In this document: one piece after another, positions 45,203-57,096 of the stretch
How positions within the stretch are numbered: position 1 is the stretch's first letter
How the letters are laid out: the number at the start of each line of letters is the position of its first letter
Notes under the pieces: generated by a model
The model's database searches: none
What the model saw: the letters and a program-made list of their open reading frames with translations, nothing else
Told to the model about the DNA's origin: nothing
Position numbers and translations under genes: made by a program
From: Alentia gelatinosa
Taxonomy: Eukaryota > Annelida > Polychaeta > Phyllodocida > Polynoidae
DNA length: 64,000 nt
Direction of reading: 5' to 3'
Assembly: GCA_950022655.1 (NCBI GenBank)
Contig: OX465579.1
Location: 19,381,088 to 19,445,087 of the forward strand

Positions 45203-46657
45203 AATCTGAACCGCAATTGAAAACTCAGAAGGTTTTGGGCACGCGATTTGCAAGGAAAAACACTACAATGTGCATTGAAAGCAAATGATGTGAATAAAAA
45301 CTTGTTTTAATTACTTCGTACTCTACCTCAGCTTCACCGAGTGAATGCACAAAGCAACCAAAAAAACCTATGGCGTACCCACACCTTGTGGCTCCTCTTT
45401 ATATTTTATGCAGTTCCTTATTAGAATCACACGAGCGGAGCAAGCGCAGTGTGACGGGTTCACATAATTACTAGAGTTAAGCATCTAGATACCCTCCAAA
45501 GATTTGCTAATTCCTAGGTTCCGGACGTCACCGAGGCGTATCATGAGAGGTTATGACATTACGGGTGTTCCAATTACTTGAGTAAAGGACAGACTCCAGT
45601 CTAAAATCTACTCTCAAAAGTGAGGTCTAGAATGTGTCCGGACATTGAGCCTGTAGTATGACATACTGAACCTAAATACCATACATAGTCTCACGTGACA
45701 CCGCATACCCCAGGATTAAAGAGAGATAATCCGCTGCGGGTGTCCAGTGTCTCTTGTCATGGTAATGATCTTATTTGTACAGGCATCGTAACCGATTGTG
45801 AGGTAGATCGCCACAATATTCAACGTCTTTGTTGTTTGTGTAGCTTCACATCTCTGTAGGCTAGTAACATCCTATTGAGACTGACTCATTCAAAGACCTA
45901 TTTGGATCTGGTAAAAGAAAAGTATACAAACTCAAGATGGTTCTGCTTGTAGTAGTGGGACCTTTTGCCCGTTTTATAGTGCTGCCTCACTGAAGGTCTG
46001 TGCCGCAGACCATTGACACAACACTTCACCAGTCACATAATAATCAAAGCCCTGTCTCAAAAGGGTTGGTTGGCTCTCAATGCTGTGTGCATGAGATGTA
46101 TCCTATCGTAATCACTAATTTTTTTAGGATGCACTCTAGGTGCCAAGTACAAGTCTATATTAATCAAACATACACCCCGTTATATATGACACATGTTTAT
46201 ACATTGGACAGCTGTTCATCCATCCAAGGAAGATGAGGGGCGAATACTTCACCTGAAATAACTTTCCCGTTATGTCATCTCCTAAATGAGGTATTGAAGT
46301 CTAGGTATGTGAGGGTGAAACTCATCCTGTGTAAGAGTATGCAGGGGGAACGCCTAAACCTGATACAGGATAAAGTTCTAGTATGGTCAAGCCCTAAAGT
46401 GGGACCTGATATTTAGATGGCCAGGTATCAAATGACTTACCTGTAAATATGTCTATTGACCACAGACAGCAACCAGACTGACTTTGTGCTATAAAAAGTC
46501 CCCCTTGCCGTATTTATCCCTGCAGAAGTCACTCCACTTCTGACAGCTATTTATACACAGTCGTACGTGTTTAACCCCCGTTGCTACCCATCCCCACACG
46601 TGTACACCCCCACGATGCTCTTTTTCTGATTGTTGATTACAATTAAATACACTTTAC
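45203..46657. other. No gene seen
   Basis: AT-rich, short ORFs only; possibly intronic if the candidate exon ending at 46658 is real. Confidence 0.3.
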
Positions 46658-46800
46658 CTGTCAGCAGAGAGCCAGAGCCATCAGCAATACCTCATAAAGC
46701 ACACACTTTCCTCTCAGAAGTTGAGCTGTCGATGCCTCTGTCATCATCATAATCAGTAGTGTACCTCCTCCTGCTCCTCCGCCGCCAATCTATCTGTCAC
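46658..46800 (-). other. Second candidate leader exon
   Basis: On the minus strand, GC-rich sequence with ATTGGCGGCGGAGGAGCAGG leads to a donor GACAG|GTAAAG at 46658/46657. The only ATG-started frame seen near the donor stops after a few codons, so it would be untranslated. Could be an alternative first exon of either minus-strand gene. Weak evidence. Confidence 0.2.
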
Positions 46801-46982
46801 TGCCTCACATTCCTACGGCTTGATCCCTACTAACTACCATCCCCAGTGAGGAGGCCGCCCATCCCCGGCGGGAGTACTGCCGTGACGGCGGTGCCACGGA
46901 CGGCGGAAGCCACACGGGGCACCGCCGGGACGACACAGGCAGGCTCGCGGGGTGGGGGCGCTCTCCAAGCAGAGATCCTGCC

Positions 46983-47160
46983 CCTTGCCTGTATCTCTGC
47001 GCCAAGGTACCTGTTAGAGACAGAATTTGTCCGACTCTCAAAAAATATACACCCTGCTTGTGTCTCTGCACCAAGGTACCTGTTTATTTGTCGCACTCCC
47101 CAAGCAACTATTCTGCACCCTGCTTATACCTTTGTGCCAGGGTACCCGCTTAAGACCGAA
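46983..47160. repeat. 66-69-bp tandem repeat, three units
   Basis: CCAAGGTACCTGTT at 47002 and 47071 and CCAGGGTACCCGCT at 47137 mark units that also share CTTGTGTCTCTGC-like sequence. It lies just upstream of the candidate leader exon. Confidence 0.8.
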
Positions 47161-47249
47161 CTTGCCCAGAAATGCTGAAAATCATTTGTACCATATTGAG
47201 TCCAATAAACACTTCTTTCATTTGTTCTAGCCTGGTAGCCTGACCTATG

Positions 47250-47372
47250 AATGGACACAGATTAGGCCAGGTAGTAGCCTGGGAGCTAGGCCTGTGAGTG
47301 AACATATATTAGGCCAGTTACTACGCTATAGAGGCCTGGCTTATGAGTGAACACATATTAGGCCAGCTAGTC
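47250..47372. repeat. 47-49-bp tandem repeat, three units
   Basis: ATTAGGCCAG at 47261, 47308 and 47357 with CCTGTGAGTGAACA-like spacers. Confidence 0.8.
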
Positions 47373-47924
47373 GCATTTTGTCAGGTGGCATGATACGTTT
47401 CTATGGGAGAAACTTTAAAAATTATAATTGTTTTTTTTCAGAGATGATGATAGGGCAATATAGTTCCAGTTCCTGTTCCAGTATATACCCTTACTCGGTT
47501 GGGACAGAGATGAGTGATCCTTAGCGGTATGAATGATCTGCAGGGAGAGTGACTTTGTGGGCACAGGGCGGGGGTGCTGTGGGAGGCAGGAGGAGGTGTA
47601 GACTCGTGGTGTCTCGAGCCCAGTTGACAGATGCCGAGTGATCTTCTACTTGCTGACACAGATGTCCAATGATCCGTGTCCACAGAGAATAGTTGTGCTG
47701 TGTCTACCATGACGGTATCTGTACCGCCAGGCAGGTATGGCAGATTGGGGATAAGGACTGAGGGTGGGCGGCTGCTGCGATCATGTGGATGAAGTGGCTG
47801 AATTGTCTCTCATGTTTCTGGGTCTCTGTTACAGTTGGGCTGTGTAGCGGAACACTGAATACTCATTATATACGGCATATAGCCTATGATCCATGGGGGC
47901 CGCCATGACGCCCCTCGAGTAGGT

Positions 47925-48007
47925 GTTCTTCACTAAAGGGGGTGAAAAAGTAGCTGTTCTTCACTAATGGAGGTGAAAAAGTAGCTGTTTTTCACTAATG
48001 GAGGTGC
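47925..48007. repeat. 31-bp tandem repeat, about 2.7 units
   Basis: GTTCTTCACTAA...GGTGAAAAAGTAGCT repeated at 47925, 47956 and 47987. Confidence 0.9.
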
Positions 48008-48439
48008 TAAAGAAGTGAGTGATAATTGGGAAATGTCACTTTTCTTGCCTTGCCCTTATATGTAAATAAAGTGTTCCATGTAAAAAACATCATGTCATGG
48101 GTTACATCATTATGTCATCCTGCTCTGGGATCGGTGTAGAGAGTCAAAGGAACCTTGGTAAAACATTGAAAGGCAGCTGAATTTCGTAAGAACAAAGAGC
48201 CAGAATACAGGTTTGTCCCCCGACCACCTAGTGACTGCTTCATGAACTAACAATGGCTCTGTCCCCTATATGCAGTAGTCTGTGTAGAACCCGCGTAAGT
48301 GGACATCCGCGGTTAAGAGCTTAAGTGGCCCCTTACGCATAGTGTTCCCTTGAATAAAACATCGGATAAAAGCAAACCTTCCGAGGAAAGGTGTTCCTTT
48401 ACACTGGATGTTTGTTTTTGTTTGTGGTTAGTTTTGTTT

Positions 48440-48745
48440 GATTTTACGTCTGGGCAACCATTACAGGTCCTTTCTAGAGTTCCACAAGGTTTAGTTTTGC
48501 TCACTGTTTTTACTCCACAAGGGTGATCATCGAATCTACGAAATGCATTCAGGTAGAAATCGCATCCATACTTTTACCAAAGTGAGAGTTCTTTTACCTC
48601 CCGAACCACATGGTAAAATAAGGATTGTCCTTTGATATAACAGTAAATCTACCTCTTCTGGGGATAAAGGAGGAAGGTGGTTGCAGTGGGACTCGAACCC
48701 ACAACCTCGTGATTTCTAGTACAGTGCTTTAACCACTGAGCTACA
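48440..48745 (-). repeat. tRNA-type SINE, best-preserved copy
   Basis: On the minus strand a tRNA-like head (48680-48744) is followed by a conserved body of about 230 bp (GTAGATTTACTG..., GTAAAAGAACTCTCACTTTG..., ending GACGTAAAATC). The bodies of the copies at 1.8, 2.0 and 4.1 kb match it. The plus-strand left edge is T-rich, as expected of a SINE 3' tail. Confidence 0.8.
48680..48744 (-). other. tRNA-like SINE head with A and B boxes
   Basis: A box TAGCTCAGTGG...(48726-48743, minus) and B box GGTTCGAGTCC (48689-48699, minus) match the Pol III internal promoter exactly. A functional tRNA is unlikely, since the sequence runs into the repeat body; it resembles a tRNA with a GTAGCTCAGTGGTTAAAGCA start. 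Confidence 0.8.
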
Positions 48746-48903
48746 ACCCATTGCCAACCCCACAGACGGTGTGTCCCCAAATGGAGGTCCTACTTTAGTT
48801 CCCATCTAGTCCCTTTCCTTGTTTACACCGTTCAACAATCTTGACACAGAAAATTTTATAATTACATTATTGCCATATGATATAGAGCGGAAACCATGCC
48901 TAT

Positions 48904-49128
48904 TTATGGTGTGCTTCCTGGAGTAGGAACGGTGTACATATTTGTATACACAGAACCTTGCCGAGTGAAAGCACTAGATTCTGAACACACAAAAACTTGT
49001 TGAGTGTTCACCGAGGAATTCCCCGCTTGCATTCCATCGAGAATCTCGTCCATTTCGGTGTGCTGACATCGGACCTGTGCCTCCACATCCTTTAACATTG
49101 AGAAGCAGCTGGTTAGTTTTTCATTCAT
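48904..49128 (-). CDS. Unidentified 74-codon ORF
   Basis: Starts at ATG 49128 (context AGGCATGA) and stops at 48904, with an in-frame stop shortly upstream. The first 38 residues are charged and helix-prone (MLKDVEAQVRCQHTEMDEIL), like the start of a coiled coil; the rest is Ser/Thr-rich. A weak donor-like GTGAAC follows residue 39, so it might be a first coding exon. Could also be chance. No family recognised. Confidence 0.2.
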   Translation of the reverse strand: MNEKLTSCFSMLKDVEAQVRCQHTEMDEILDGMQAGNSSVNTQQVFVCSESSAFTRQGSVYTNMYTVPTPGSTP

Positions 49129-49250
49129 GCCTTTTTTTTGTCACCTGAGGCTTAACCTGGTTTTACCAAAGGACAACTTTCATCAGCGCACTTTGGGACA
49201 GCAAAGTTATTCCACCTGCATATCCGCTACCCGGTTATGTTCTTCTTGTT

Positions 49251-49430
49251 TTAAAGGCATATCCTACAATATACAGTGGTGCCACCTAGTGATTTTCAAA
49301 CGCTGGCAATCATCAATTCAAGTAGTTCATATGACTTATTCTAATACCGAATAAGTGAAACATTAAATATTATTGAATTTGACGTAACCAAATAGGTAAA
49401 TTAAGCCCATTTACATTTGACTGAAAAATA
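49251..49430 (+). repeat. End of a TIR element, related to 53518-54319
   Basis: GGCATATCCTACAATATACA, GTGCCACCTAGTGATTTT, CAATCATCAATTCAA, AATAGGTAAATTA...CATTTACATTTG match 53518-53700. The inverse of its first 44 bases occurs at 54275-54319. I could not find its own right end. Confidence 0.55.
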
Positions 49431-51413
49431 TAGGTTTCTTAAATTCTTAAAAAAAAAAACAGGAAGGGAAATACGTTTATGTATAGTACGATACATTTAC
49501 TATATTCTGTGAATGTTTGAAGAAAATGACATGGGTTTGATTATGTGTAGAACAACTTTTATAATTTCTATATATTCGTATATAATATTATCATAATATC
49601 CTTCTCTAAATAAAAGATTAGCCTAGTGACCCCAATTTTTTAGATTGGCAATGTATTCTAACACTTGGATATCTCCATATTCAATTTTCAGGAAAGTGAC
49701 ATGTGTTCAAGGTAAATTGCCCGATATGCCTATTATTTCCCATCTATCACGAGGTCACCATTGAAAATAAATGGGGCTACAGTAGTTCAATACCTATTGT
49801 TTCCAAGCCGTATTCTAAGACTTATAACCACTGATTATGGAATTGAAAGTAATTGATTACGGGTTTCAAAGCAATTGATTATGGGAAAATACAGGAAAAA
49901 AAGAAAGGAGCCCCACTTGTCTACCAGTGCATTTCAGGAAAGGTATTTGCATCTATAATATTGTGTAGAGCCCCCATAATTGACATACCTATCGGTCATA
50001 TATTAAATCAGTTTTTTTTTCATATATCCAAGATGTAGTACTGGGAGAGCTTTGTACGACCACGCCGAAAGAGAAAATTATTCCCTGTGATAAAACTTAG
50101 TTTGGTGTAGTTATATCTTCATGTTTGGCAATAACCGAAACTAAATGAAAACGATTATGATATGTATACATTTGTTGTTTGCAAAACTAAATAAGACAAA
50201 CAACAGAATGGTGTACTACTGGATACAAGATGGCACAGGGCCAACGCCGTTTGTAAGCCAGGGTAAACAAAGAATTGACAAATATTTTCTCAAACTCTTC
50301 AACCGTCAAATCAGCAACTGTCTACCCTTCCTTATTCAAAACACAATATGCTATCTATATTCTCTACACCACAGTGCCCTTTACTATTTCATTGCGTTTA
50401 ACTTTTAACAGCTAAAATAACTTGGCTGTCCTTTGTGGGGTTTCTAGAAATTATTACCTAATACTATAATCATCACTGTAAAATAGATCATCAAATTTCT
50501 TTCCAAGCAGTTATTAGGTAAAGAATTAGAATAGTTTGTATTCTTATAGAATGTAGAAGTAAGACGAGGCTACGTCCGTTCCCTATGTTGATGCTACCTT
50601 GAATGACAGTTATGGAACTGTAAAAAAAAAAAAAAAAAAATTCTTATAGAATGTACCCGTTTTCCAGTGACCCTACTAAATTTCTAAATTCACCCATGAT
50701 ACTACTATCCAAACGTCTCTATATCTATCGTCGATAGTAAACTGATCTGAGACAGTACGACCCCCCTGGTGTGGAGCAGAGGAACTACCTGCAGCGGTGG
50801 GACGTAATGAAACCGACATAATAAAGGGTTGTAGTTCTTACATGACATGGCAGCAGGTTTATGCGTATTGCCTTGTTTACACTTGCCGATTTTTAGGTCC
50901 CGATAAATTTGTCGTGCACGACCAACCGTTTCTAACATCTTTTCCTCTCAGAAATCCGCAAGTGGAGAGGAGAAATAGTCTTTTTGGCAAAACTTCCCGA
51001 CACATTTAACATGGGTTGATTAAGTTTTGGGCCATTTGGAACAAGGGTGAAAAAAATGTCTACAATATTCGAAATGGCCGATCTTTATAAAATGGATTTT
51101 TAGCAACCTCCCGCTATTTGTATGTTTGAATGAATGGTCCCTATAAATTGCCAATAATTTTGATGGCAAGTGATAACAACCTATGGTTATATGCTTGAAC
51201 AACTAAGGTGTTATTAGCGAATTCAAAGAAGGGGATTTATCACGTGCTGACAAAACGATCGGCGATTTTAGGAAGCACTCATTCAAATGTGCAGATAAGG
51301 AGAGGGTAGTTATTTCAAATATCAGAGATTTTGAATGTCATTGTTTTGTTTCTATTTGGTGAACAAAATTTCACCGATTTTCACCGATCTTTTTACATTA
51401 TGTTTACACTTAC
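49431..51413. other. No gene supported
   Basis: AT-rich with a poly-A run at about 50624-50640. Several ORFs of 60-87 codons look like chance. If the exon at 51414-51674 is real this is its downstream intron. Confidence 0.3.
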
Positions 51414-51674
51414 AGATTTTTAAGAAAGATCTTTTTTTAAATCGGTAGAACTCAAAGAAGGATTTTTTCAACTCGCTGAAAAAATTATCAACAGTTCCCA
51501 GGCTTGAAAATCCCTTTGTTCCTAACTTAATTTCGTGTGGTGGATTGTCCACATGATAAAAGTTACCATATAGGGAATGTGTTTTGAAGCCAGTGGAGGA
51601 CACTGCCTTGGTGTATCCCCCAGCCACGGATACAGGAAAAGTATGTGCTGCCACCTTATAAGCACTCTCAGGAA
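51414..51674 (-). CDS. Exon of an unidentified minus-strand gene
   Basis: Acceptor TATATGTAG|TTCC at 51674 and a strong donor TCT|GTAAGT after 51414 frame a 261-bp open exon. It begins with two codon bases and ends with one (phase 1 to phase 1). It encodes residues such as YKVAAHTFPVSVAGGYTKAV and SSLGTVDNFFSELKK; the last 20 become Lys/Phe-rich, so the true donor could lie earlier. Its entry phase fits the exit phase of 52974-53111, and the join would create a Val codon. No domain family recognised. Phase 1-1 exons are common in modular extracellular proteins, which is only a hint. Confidence 0.4.
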
Positions 51675-52149
51675 CTACATATATAATAAATAAACGGTGC
51701 CTATGTCAAATTTCTGATGATCGAAAATGGCAATTCGCGGTAAGTTCTACATGTTTTTAGTTCTCAACATGAGATATAGATAATAAAGGGGGATATTGAA
51801 AGGTGGATAACAGATACACCATCAACCTGTTTCTGATACGACTGTGCGTATTCAGCTCGTAGTTGACTTAACGTAATATCCTGGCTCATGCTCAGATATT
51901 ATTAGGAAAAGAAATCAGTCAGTATATCTTCTTACTTCAGGTAACCAATATTCTTATCCGATATCACCCATTCACTTAAGTATCTCTCCTCCCTTACCCT
52001 CTAGTTTCATTCATTAAGGTCATGCTGCACAAATTCCAGTAACAGCATAATCGAACTAATCAGATGAACAAAAAAAAATGACTGAGCTCTTAACTGACTC
52101 TTAAAAAGGAGAGGAATGTTAGTGGGGTCAGAGGAAAATGTGGACTTTG

Positions 52150-52690
52150 CTGCTGAAGAAAAAGTAGAAGAGAGGAAGAGGGAGAGAGACAGATAGAGAG
52201 AGAGAGAGATGTGGAAAAGGAGATGGAATATGTAGAGGTTGAGGGGGAGGGGGAGGTGGAGATAGAGAAAGAGAGACAGAGAGCCAGACAGACAGAGGGA
52301 GAGAGAGGCAGACAGACAGAGACAGCCAGAGGCAGACAGAGACATAAATGCAGGTAGAGACGCAGGCAGAGACAGACAGAGACAAAGAGAGACAGACAGA
52401 CAGACAGACAGAGAAACACAGAGACAGACAGAGAAACACAGAGACAGACAGACAAACACAGTGACAGACAGAGGCAGACAGAGAGACATTCAGGCAGAGA
52501 CATAGAGAGACAGACAGAGAGACAGGCAGGCAGAGACAGACAGAGACAGACAGACACACAGACATACAGACAGAGAAATACACAGAGCCAGACAGAGGCG
52601 GACTCAGAGAGAGAAAGAAAGCGAGACAGAGACATAGATAGACAACGACAGAGACAAAGAGAGACAGGTAGAGAGAAAGAAAACAGGGGA
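52150..52690. repeat. GACA/GAGA-rich microsatellite, about 540 bp
   Basis: Imperfect (GACAGA)n and (GAGA)n blocks. The long Ser/Leu/Cys ORFs read on the other strand are artefacts. It would lie in the intron between the two exons at 51.6 and 53.0 kb. Confidence 0.95.
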
Positions 52691-52973
52691 TGTGTTGACA
52701 GAGTCGTGCCGTCAGCGCCACCTACCATCCATCACCCGGACATAATTGACTGTACACGAGCTCCTGTTTCAAATGTCCAACTCCAGCAGGAATGTCCCTC
52801 CAGCTGGCACCAGTTGGAACCTCCTCTTCACCATCCTACTCCCCACCACACCTCAGCCTCTGGCCCTCTTTGTATTCAAGTCCACCGTTTTCTTATTCCC
52901 ATCCTTAAGCTAGACCTACATACTTGCGGATCGACCAAGCATGGCTTGTTGGAGAGCACACCTTTTCATTTAC

Positions 52974-53111
52974 CTTGGCGGGCACCTGTCGGGTTTGTAT
53001 TGAACTCAGCAATCAGCGTCACATCTCGCCATACATCGCCTTTCTCCTCATCAACTCGGTAAAGAAAGTCATGATCAAAAGGACGACGGTAACCTGAGTG
53101 CAAATCCACAG
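52974..53111 (-). CDS. Exon of an unidentified minus-strand gene
   Basis: Between acceptor ATAACACAG|CTG (53111) and donor CCAAG|GTAAAT (52974) lies a 138-bp open exon with coding-like codon use, starting with two codon bases and ending with one. It encodes GYRRPFDHDFLYRVDEEKGD, then VWRDVTLIAEFNTNPTGARQ. The other two minus frames contain stops early. It is too short and lacks a start codon, so ORF finders miss it. No family recognised. It continues in matching phase into 51414-51674. Confidence 0.45.
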
Positions 53112-53221
53112 CTGTGTTATAAAAATACATATTGAACCTTAGAGCAAGAACGCAAGTAATGGTTACGGGGAAAGGTGAAGTATTTCACTGACAATTAGGG
53201 AAAATCTCTTCTGTGCTAAAC

Positions 53222-53305
53222 CTGCGCTATCCAGAATGTGTTCAATCACTGCTGCTTTTAAACATGCTGGCAGATATCGTCTGTGGGCTGCAGGGTGTTT
53301 ATGCA
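53222..53305 (-). CDS. Possible further exon of the same gene
   Basis: Acceptor with a pyrimidine-biased tract (TTATATCTAG|TG, 53305) and a weak donor (GCAG|GTTTAG, 53222) give an 84-bp phase 1-1 exon coding HPAAHRRYLPACLKAAVIEH. It would join in phase to 52974-53111. The donor is poor, and the surrounding frame is open for 60 codons, so this is tentative. Confidence 0.2.
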
Positions 53306-53517
53306 CTAGATATAACCGGAACGATGAATAATCATTGTGATATTTCACGTTGATGGATGAAATACAAGAGTAATATACATCTTCTCAACTACATGAAGTC
53401 TCAGCTACAAAAAGATAGAAGCTAATAATATCTGGCATACTTAGGAAAGGTCGCCGGTAACACTGAGAAGACTATGGTGTATTTCTGGAAATGTGCGGGG
53501 TTCTTTTGAATTACTTA

Positions 53518-54319
53518 AATGTGTATCCTTCAATACACAGTTGCGCCACCTGGTGATTTTGAAATACTGACAATTATCAATTCAAAACAGTTCCTCCGGC
53601 TTATTCGAATATCAAGTGAAGTATAACATACTGTCAAGTTTGACCTTACCCAATAGGTAGATTAGGCCAATTTACGTTTGCCTGATTCATATCGTAAATA
53701 TATTGAGAAATACAATTTTCATCAGTTCTTTCAATGATGGCCCCTTCTGCTCTCCCTCTCATCAGGCTCTGATTCCCATCTCCTTATGCTCTTATCTCTG
53801 TCTCATGATAGCCTCATTTATTGACATGGACAATTTAAGTTGAAAATTAAAACCCATATCTCATTCCTGGAAACTCGATGTGATGATCTCAAAGTGTTGT
53901 CGAGCAGATTATTTATTTTTAGAATAGGAGTTACTATACTTGTTTTTAATCCAGAGATTAACATTATGATTGAATGAACGGAAATTCACAAAAGTTCAAT
54001 TGCGCATAATAAAACCCCTTCTTTAACGTTTTTTTCTCAAACGGTTCATAAATCTAGCAAGTGTACAGTATTACACATTTCAGTTTTAGTAACTATAGGG
54101 GATCGTCTGTTTTTTATAACCACATTTTCAGTACATTTCCACTATAAATCAGAACATTTGAAATAAGGCTATATTGTAGCTATTGGTTTAGATGAAATTA
54201 GAAAAAGTGTTATAGTGTACTCATTTTTCTCGTATTAGAACAAGAAACAAGTCTAAATCTATAATTAAGTATCTTAAAATCACTAGGTGCCCTCACTTTG
54301 TATCGTAGGATATGCCTTA
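53518..54319. mobile_element. DNA-transposon-like element with ~44-bp inverted ends
   Basis: The left end (GTGTATCCTTCAATACACAG, TTGCGCCACCTGGTGATTTT) is matched in inverse by AAAATCACTAGGTGCCCTCA, CTTTGTATCGTAGGATATGC at the right. About 800 bp, no transposase-like ORF. The left 180 bp recur at 49251-49430. Confidence 0.5.
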
Positions 54320-56760
54320 AATCCCCTCAATAATATCCTTTTCCTGTCCCAAACAGCCTATGGAAACGAAGCCGAAAGCGAGGATTTTATGTAGCCAGAC
54401 TCTCACTTGAAACCAAACGGGAACCAAATCAATGATCAGAGATTATTTCCACCAGAGTGGTCTTTCCCTCTGTGATCTGCAGCTCCGACTCCGAGTCCCA
54501 CACCCCCTCACCCCAGACTCCTCTAGCGAATTTTAGTCCCGAGGGACATGGAACAAGCTCACTCCTGTAAACACCTCTCTCTCATGGTGCCACAACACTT
54601 CTTCTATTTGCTTTTGTTCCTGGTATCTTGCTGTGTGATAAAGGCATATCGTTTGATGTCTAATTTCGTTAGAGTGCTTGTGAAGCCATTGGGGTAATAA
54701 ATAAGTGATTCTTAATATCCGAATGGGATCGGAGGATATTGGAATTCAACTTCTTTGCTACGATTTCCATCAATAGCTGTAACATGATTCTCCCAGTACG
54801 GGTTTATGTTTCAATGTTAGAATTATCAACCGATCATTTTTGTTATATCCATTTTGTGTATAAAATTGCATGATACTATCTGTCGCTGTCAGGAGAAAAC
54901 CTTTAGACGAAATCAATATAAGTAGTTAATAATCTCAGTATAACGGCTAGAAATATGTTAATAAATAAATATAAAATAAATATAGAAGATCTATATAGGT
55001 TATGTTATCAATATGAAAATCTGATGATGTAAGGAACGTGTCGATCTAATCTAAATTAAAGGGAATAGACTGCTCTCTATCATTAAAAAAACGATAGTTT
55101 TAGGATATAACAACAATATGATAAGTCAGAGTAACGGGATTTTATTCTACATAGTAAGATATGATGTTGCGCCCCAGTCACGCTTTTTAATCTTTGTTAT
55201 GTACCATTATAACTCAAAGCACCAATTTGGTAAATAGGCAATAGCTCAAGACATTCAAATATGAATTTATCATTTCAGGTCATCCGGGTAATTTTCATTG
55301 CAATAAGACACAATATTGCTAAATTTAGATGAAATAATACCATAAATTGACCTAATCATATCAAATTTCTACTTCATGAGACAAGCTATCACGACCAATT
55401 TGAGAGGTCAATTCCTGTATGCTTCTCAACGATGACATCACAGGCCTAGATACTATGGCTAGCCGATCTACCACCCAACAATGGGGGAGTTTCCACTTCA
55501 CAAATATACTACTTCCGGTAAACCTGCGTTCACACTGAGAGATTTGTGTACCTTTTATCAGTGACAAGGTTCCCTGCGATTCTCTGCCGGTTCCAGACTG
55601 GCTTAAGTCTTTGATTATGAACATTCATTAAATGATTAATCACAATCAAAATAAAGTTCATTAAAGTATGTATCCTTCTCTGACTGCCCCATGAATCAAA
55701 GACTTGTCCACTATGAACAGAATCTCCTGTTTATGGCCCCCAAGCTGCTCCCTGTAACCCTATACTTCCTCCTAACCCTCCCCCCTCCCCTCTTCCAGTT
55801 CCCTGGCCGCCTGTGTTGTCATAGCAATATATTTCACCTACTCCTGACTGTGACCCGATTGAGATCAAAGTAGAGGGTATCAATCTCCCAGCAGATATCC
55901 TGACCAGTAGCCTGGATATCTGTATGGAGAGTGTTGGAAATACTGGCGCTATACAGCGCCAGAAATCTAACACCATTACCGATTGTACCAGTCCCTGTAT
56001 CCCAGCGAGGAGAGTAGACATAGGATGCAGGGACTGGTGCCAGTCTATGCCGGTTCTTGTACATAACTGCTGTAAGACACCCTACATTTCTGGGCCCCTG
56101 CGAATATGTTCCACCCCCTCCCCCCAGAGGGGAGTTTGTTTCAGTGGAATGCTCCTCCAAAGGGTACAAAATCTGCAGAAAATATCCGACATGTTGGCTA
56201 TTTTTCTTGAGGCCCTCCTTGCGATTGATGTACCTTCCCTGGGCAGGAATCGCAGGGTATTTATTGCTCGGTGAGATCTCGGTTTAACAATAGCCTATCA
56301 ACAGCAAGGAAAACATTGCCTATGTTGTGCCCAATAGATTCAACACAGGACATGTGAAAAATGATATAAATAACGATAGAACACTCTGTCACCTTCAGTT
56401 CCTATCTCCAAGTGACTGTAATGTGGCACAAAATGAATATACTTTACCGGAAACAGTTTAAATACCATGATTTGAGTCTCTTGGAAACTGAGCAATTTAC
56501 AACTTTCTTCTGAACGGTATCACGGTGCAATGTATTTACCATCCAAAGTATCTGTGATCTTTTAGGACAGGTCTAAAACTGAATAAAAACTATTGCAAAA
56601 TCAAAGGTTTCTATCTTGAATTAGCAGTCGATATTTACGATTGACCATGAACCATTGAAGAGTTTCCAGTAATCATGTCGAATTTGTTAGGACAATCTGA
56701 TAGCACGTCGTAGATGTCTTTACTGAGAGGCACGTCTTGATATTCCCAAGGATGTCATTT
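54320..56760. other. No gene confirmed; inverted repeat at ~56000-56045
   Basis: A minus-strand open stretch at about 54440-54590 and an 87-codon minus ORF (55361-55624) look somewhat protein-like, but splice sites are weak. CCAGTCCCTGTATCC and GGATGCAGGGACTGG form a 15-base stem around 56000-56040. Confidence 0.3.
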
Positions 56761-56862
56761 GGGACCAAAAGTAAGGTGGAAATGTTTTCCATGTGGAATT
56801 TCATGCTTCATAAGCATAGAAAACACATCGGTGTTGGCCATGGAGATGGAAAAGTGGAATTC
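56761..56862 (+). repeat. Dispersed ~230-bp repeat (R1), truncated copy 6
   Basis: AAGGTGGAAATGTTTTCCAT, GTGGAATTTCATGC, AAAACACATCGGTGTTGGCC; the middle is deleted and it resumes at AAAAGTGGAATTC. Confidence 0.55.
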
Positions 56863-57096
56863 CGGAAATCAGTTAAAAGACATCAACTAACTGAGGGAAA
56901 CGGAACCCTATAACTTAGGCCACTCAAAAAAAAGACTCGTTTCTCATCACCGCGCGCATCAGAATTGTTTTTTAAGAAGAATTTTTTTTTCTCGTTTTTT
57001 TTGTTAAATATATGAACCTTGATAGAAATTATGAAAGGCATGTGTATTTGGTATCAAATTAAAGCTCCTGATGTCAGGGATGCATTAAATGTATAG

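Noticed and set aside
48680..48744. A genuine tRNA gene
   Set aside because: It has Pol III boxes but continues into a repeated body found in three other places, so it is the head of a SINE.
52007..52728. Three long Ser/Leu/Cys-rich minus-strand ORFs
   Set aside because: They are the complement of the GACA/GAGA microsatellite and remain open only because of low complexity.
54440..54590. Minus-strand open stretch with SELQITEGKTTLVEII
   Set aside because: Looks protein-like, but the donor is poor and the frame ends in TGA. I could not fit it in phase to the exons at 53 kb with confidence.
55361..55624. 87-codon minus ORF
   Set aside because: No motif and no clear splice sites; possibly coding, but not supportable by eye.
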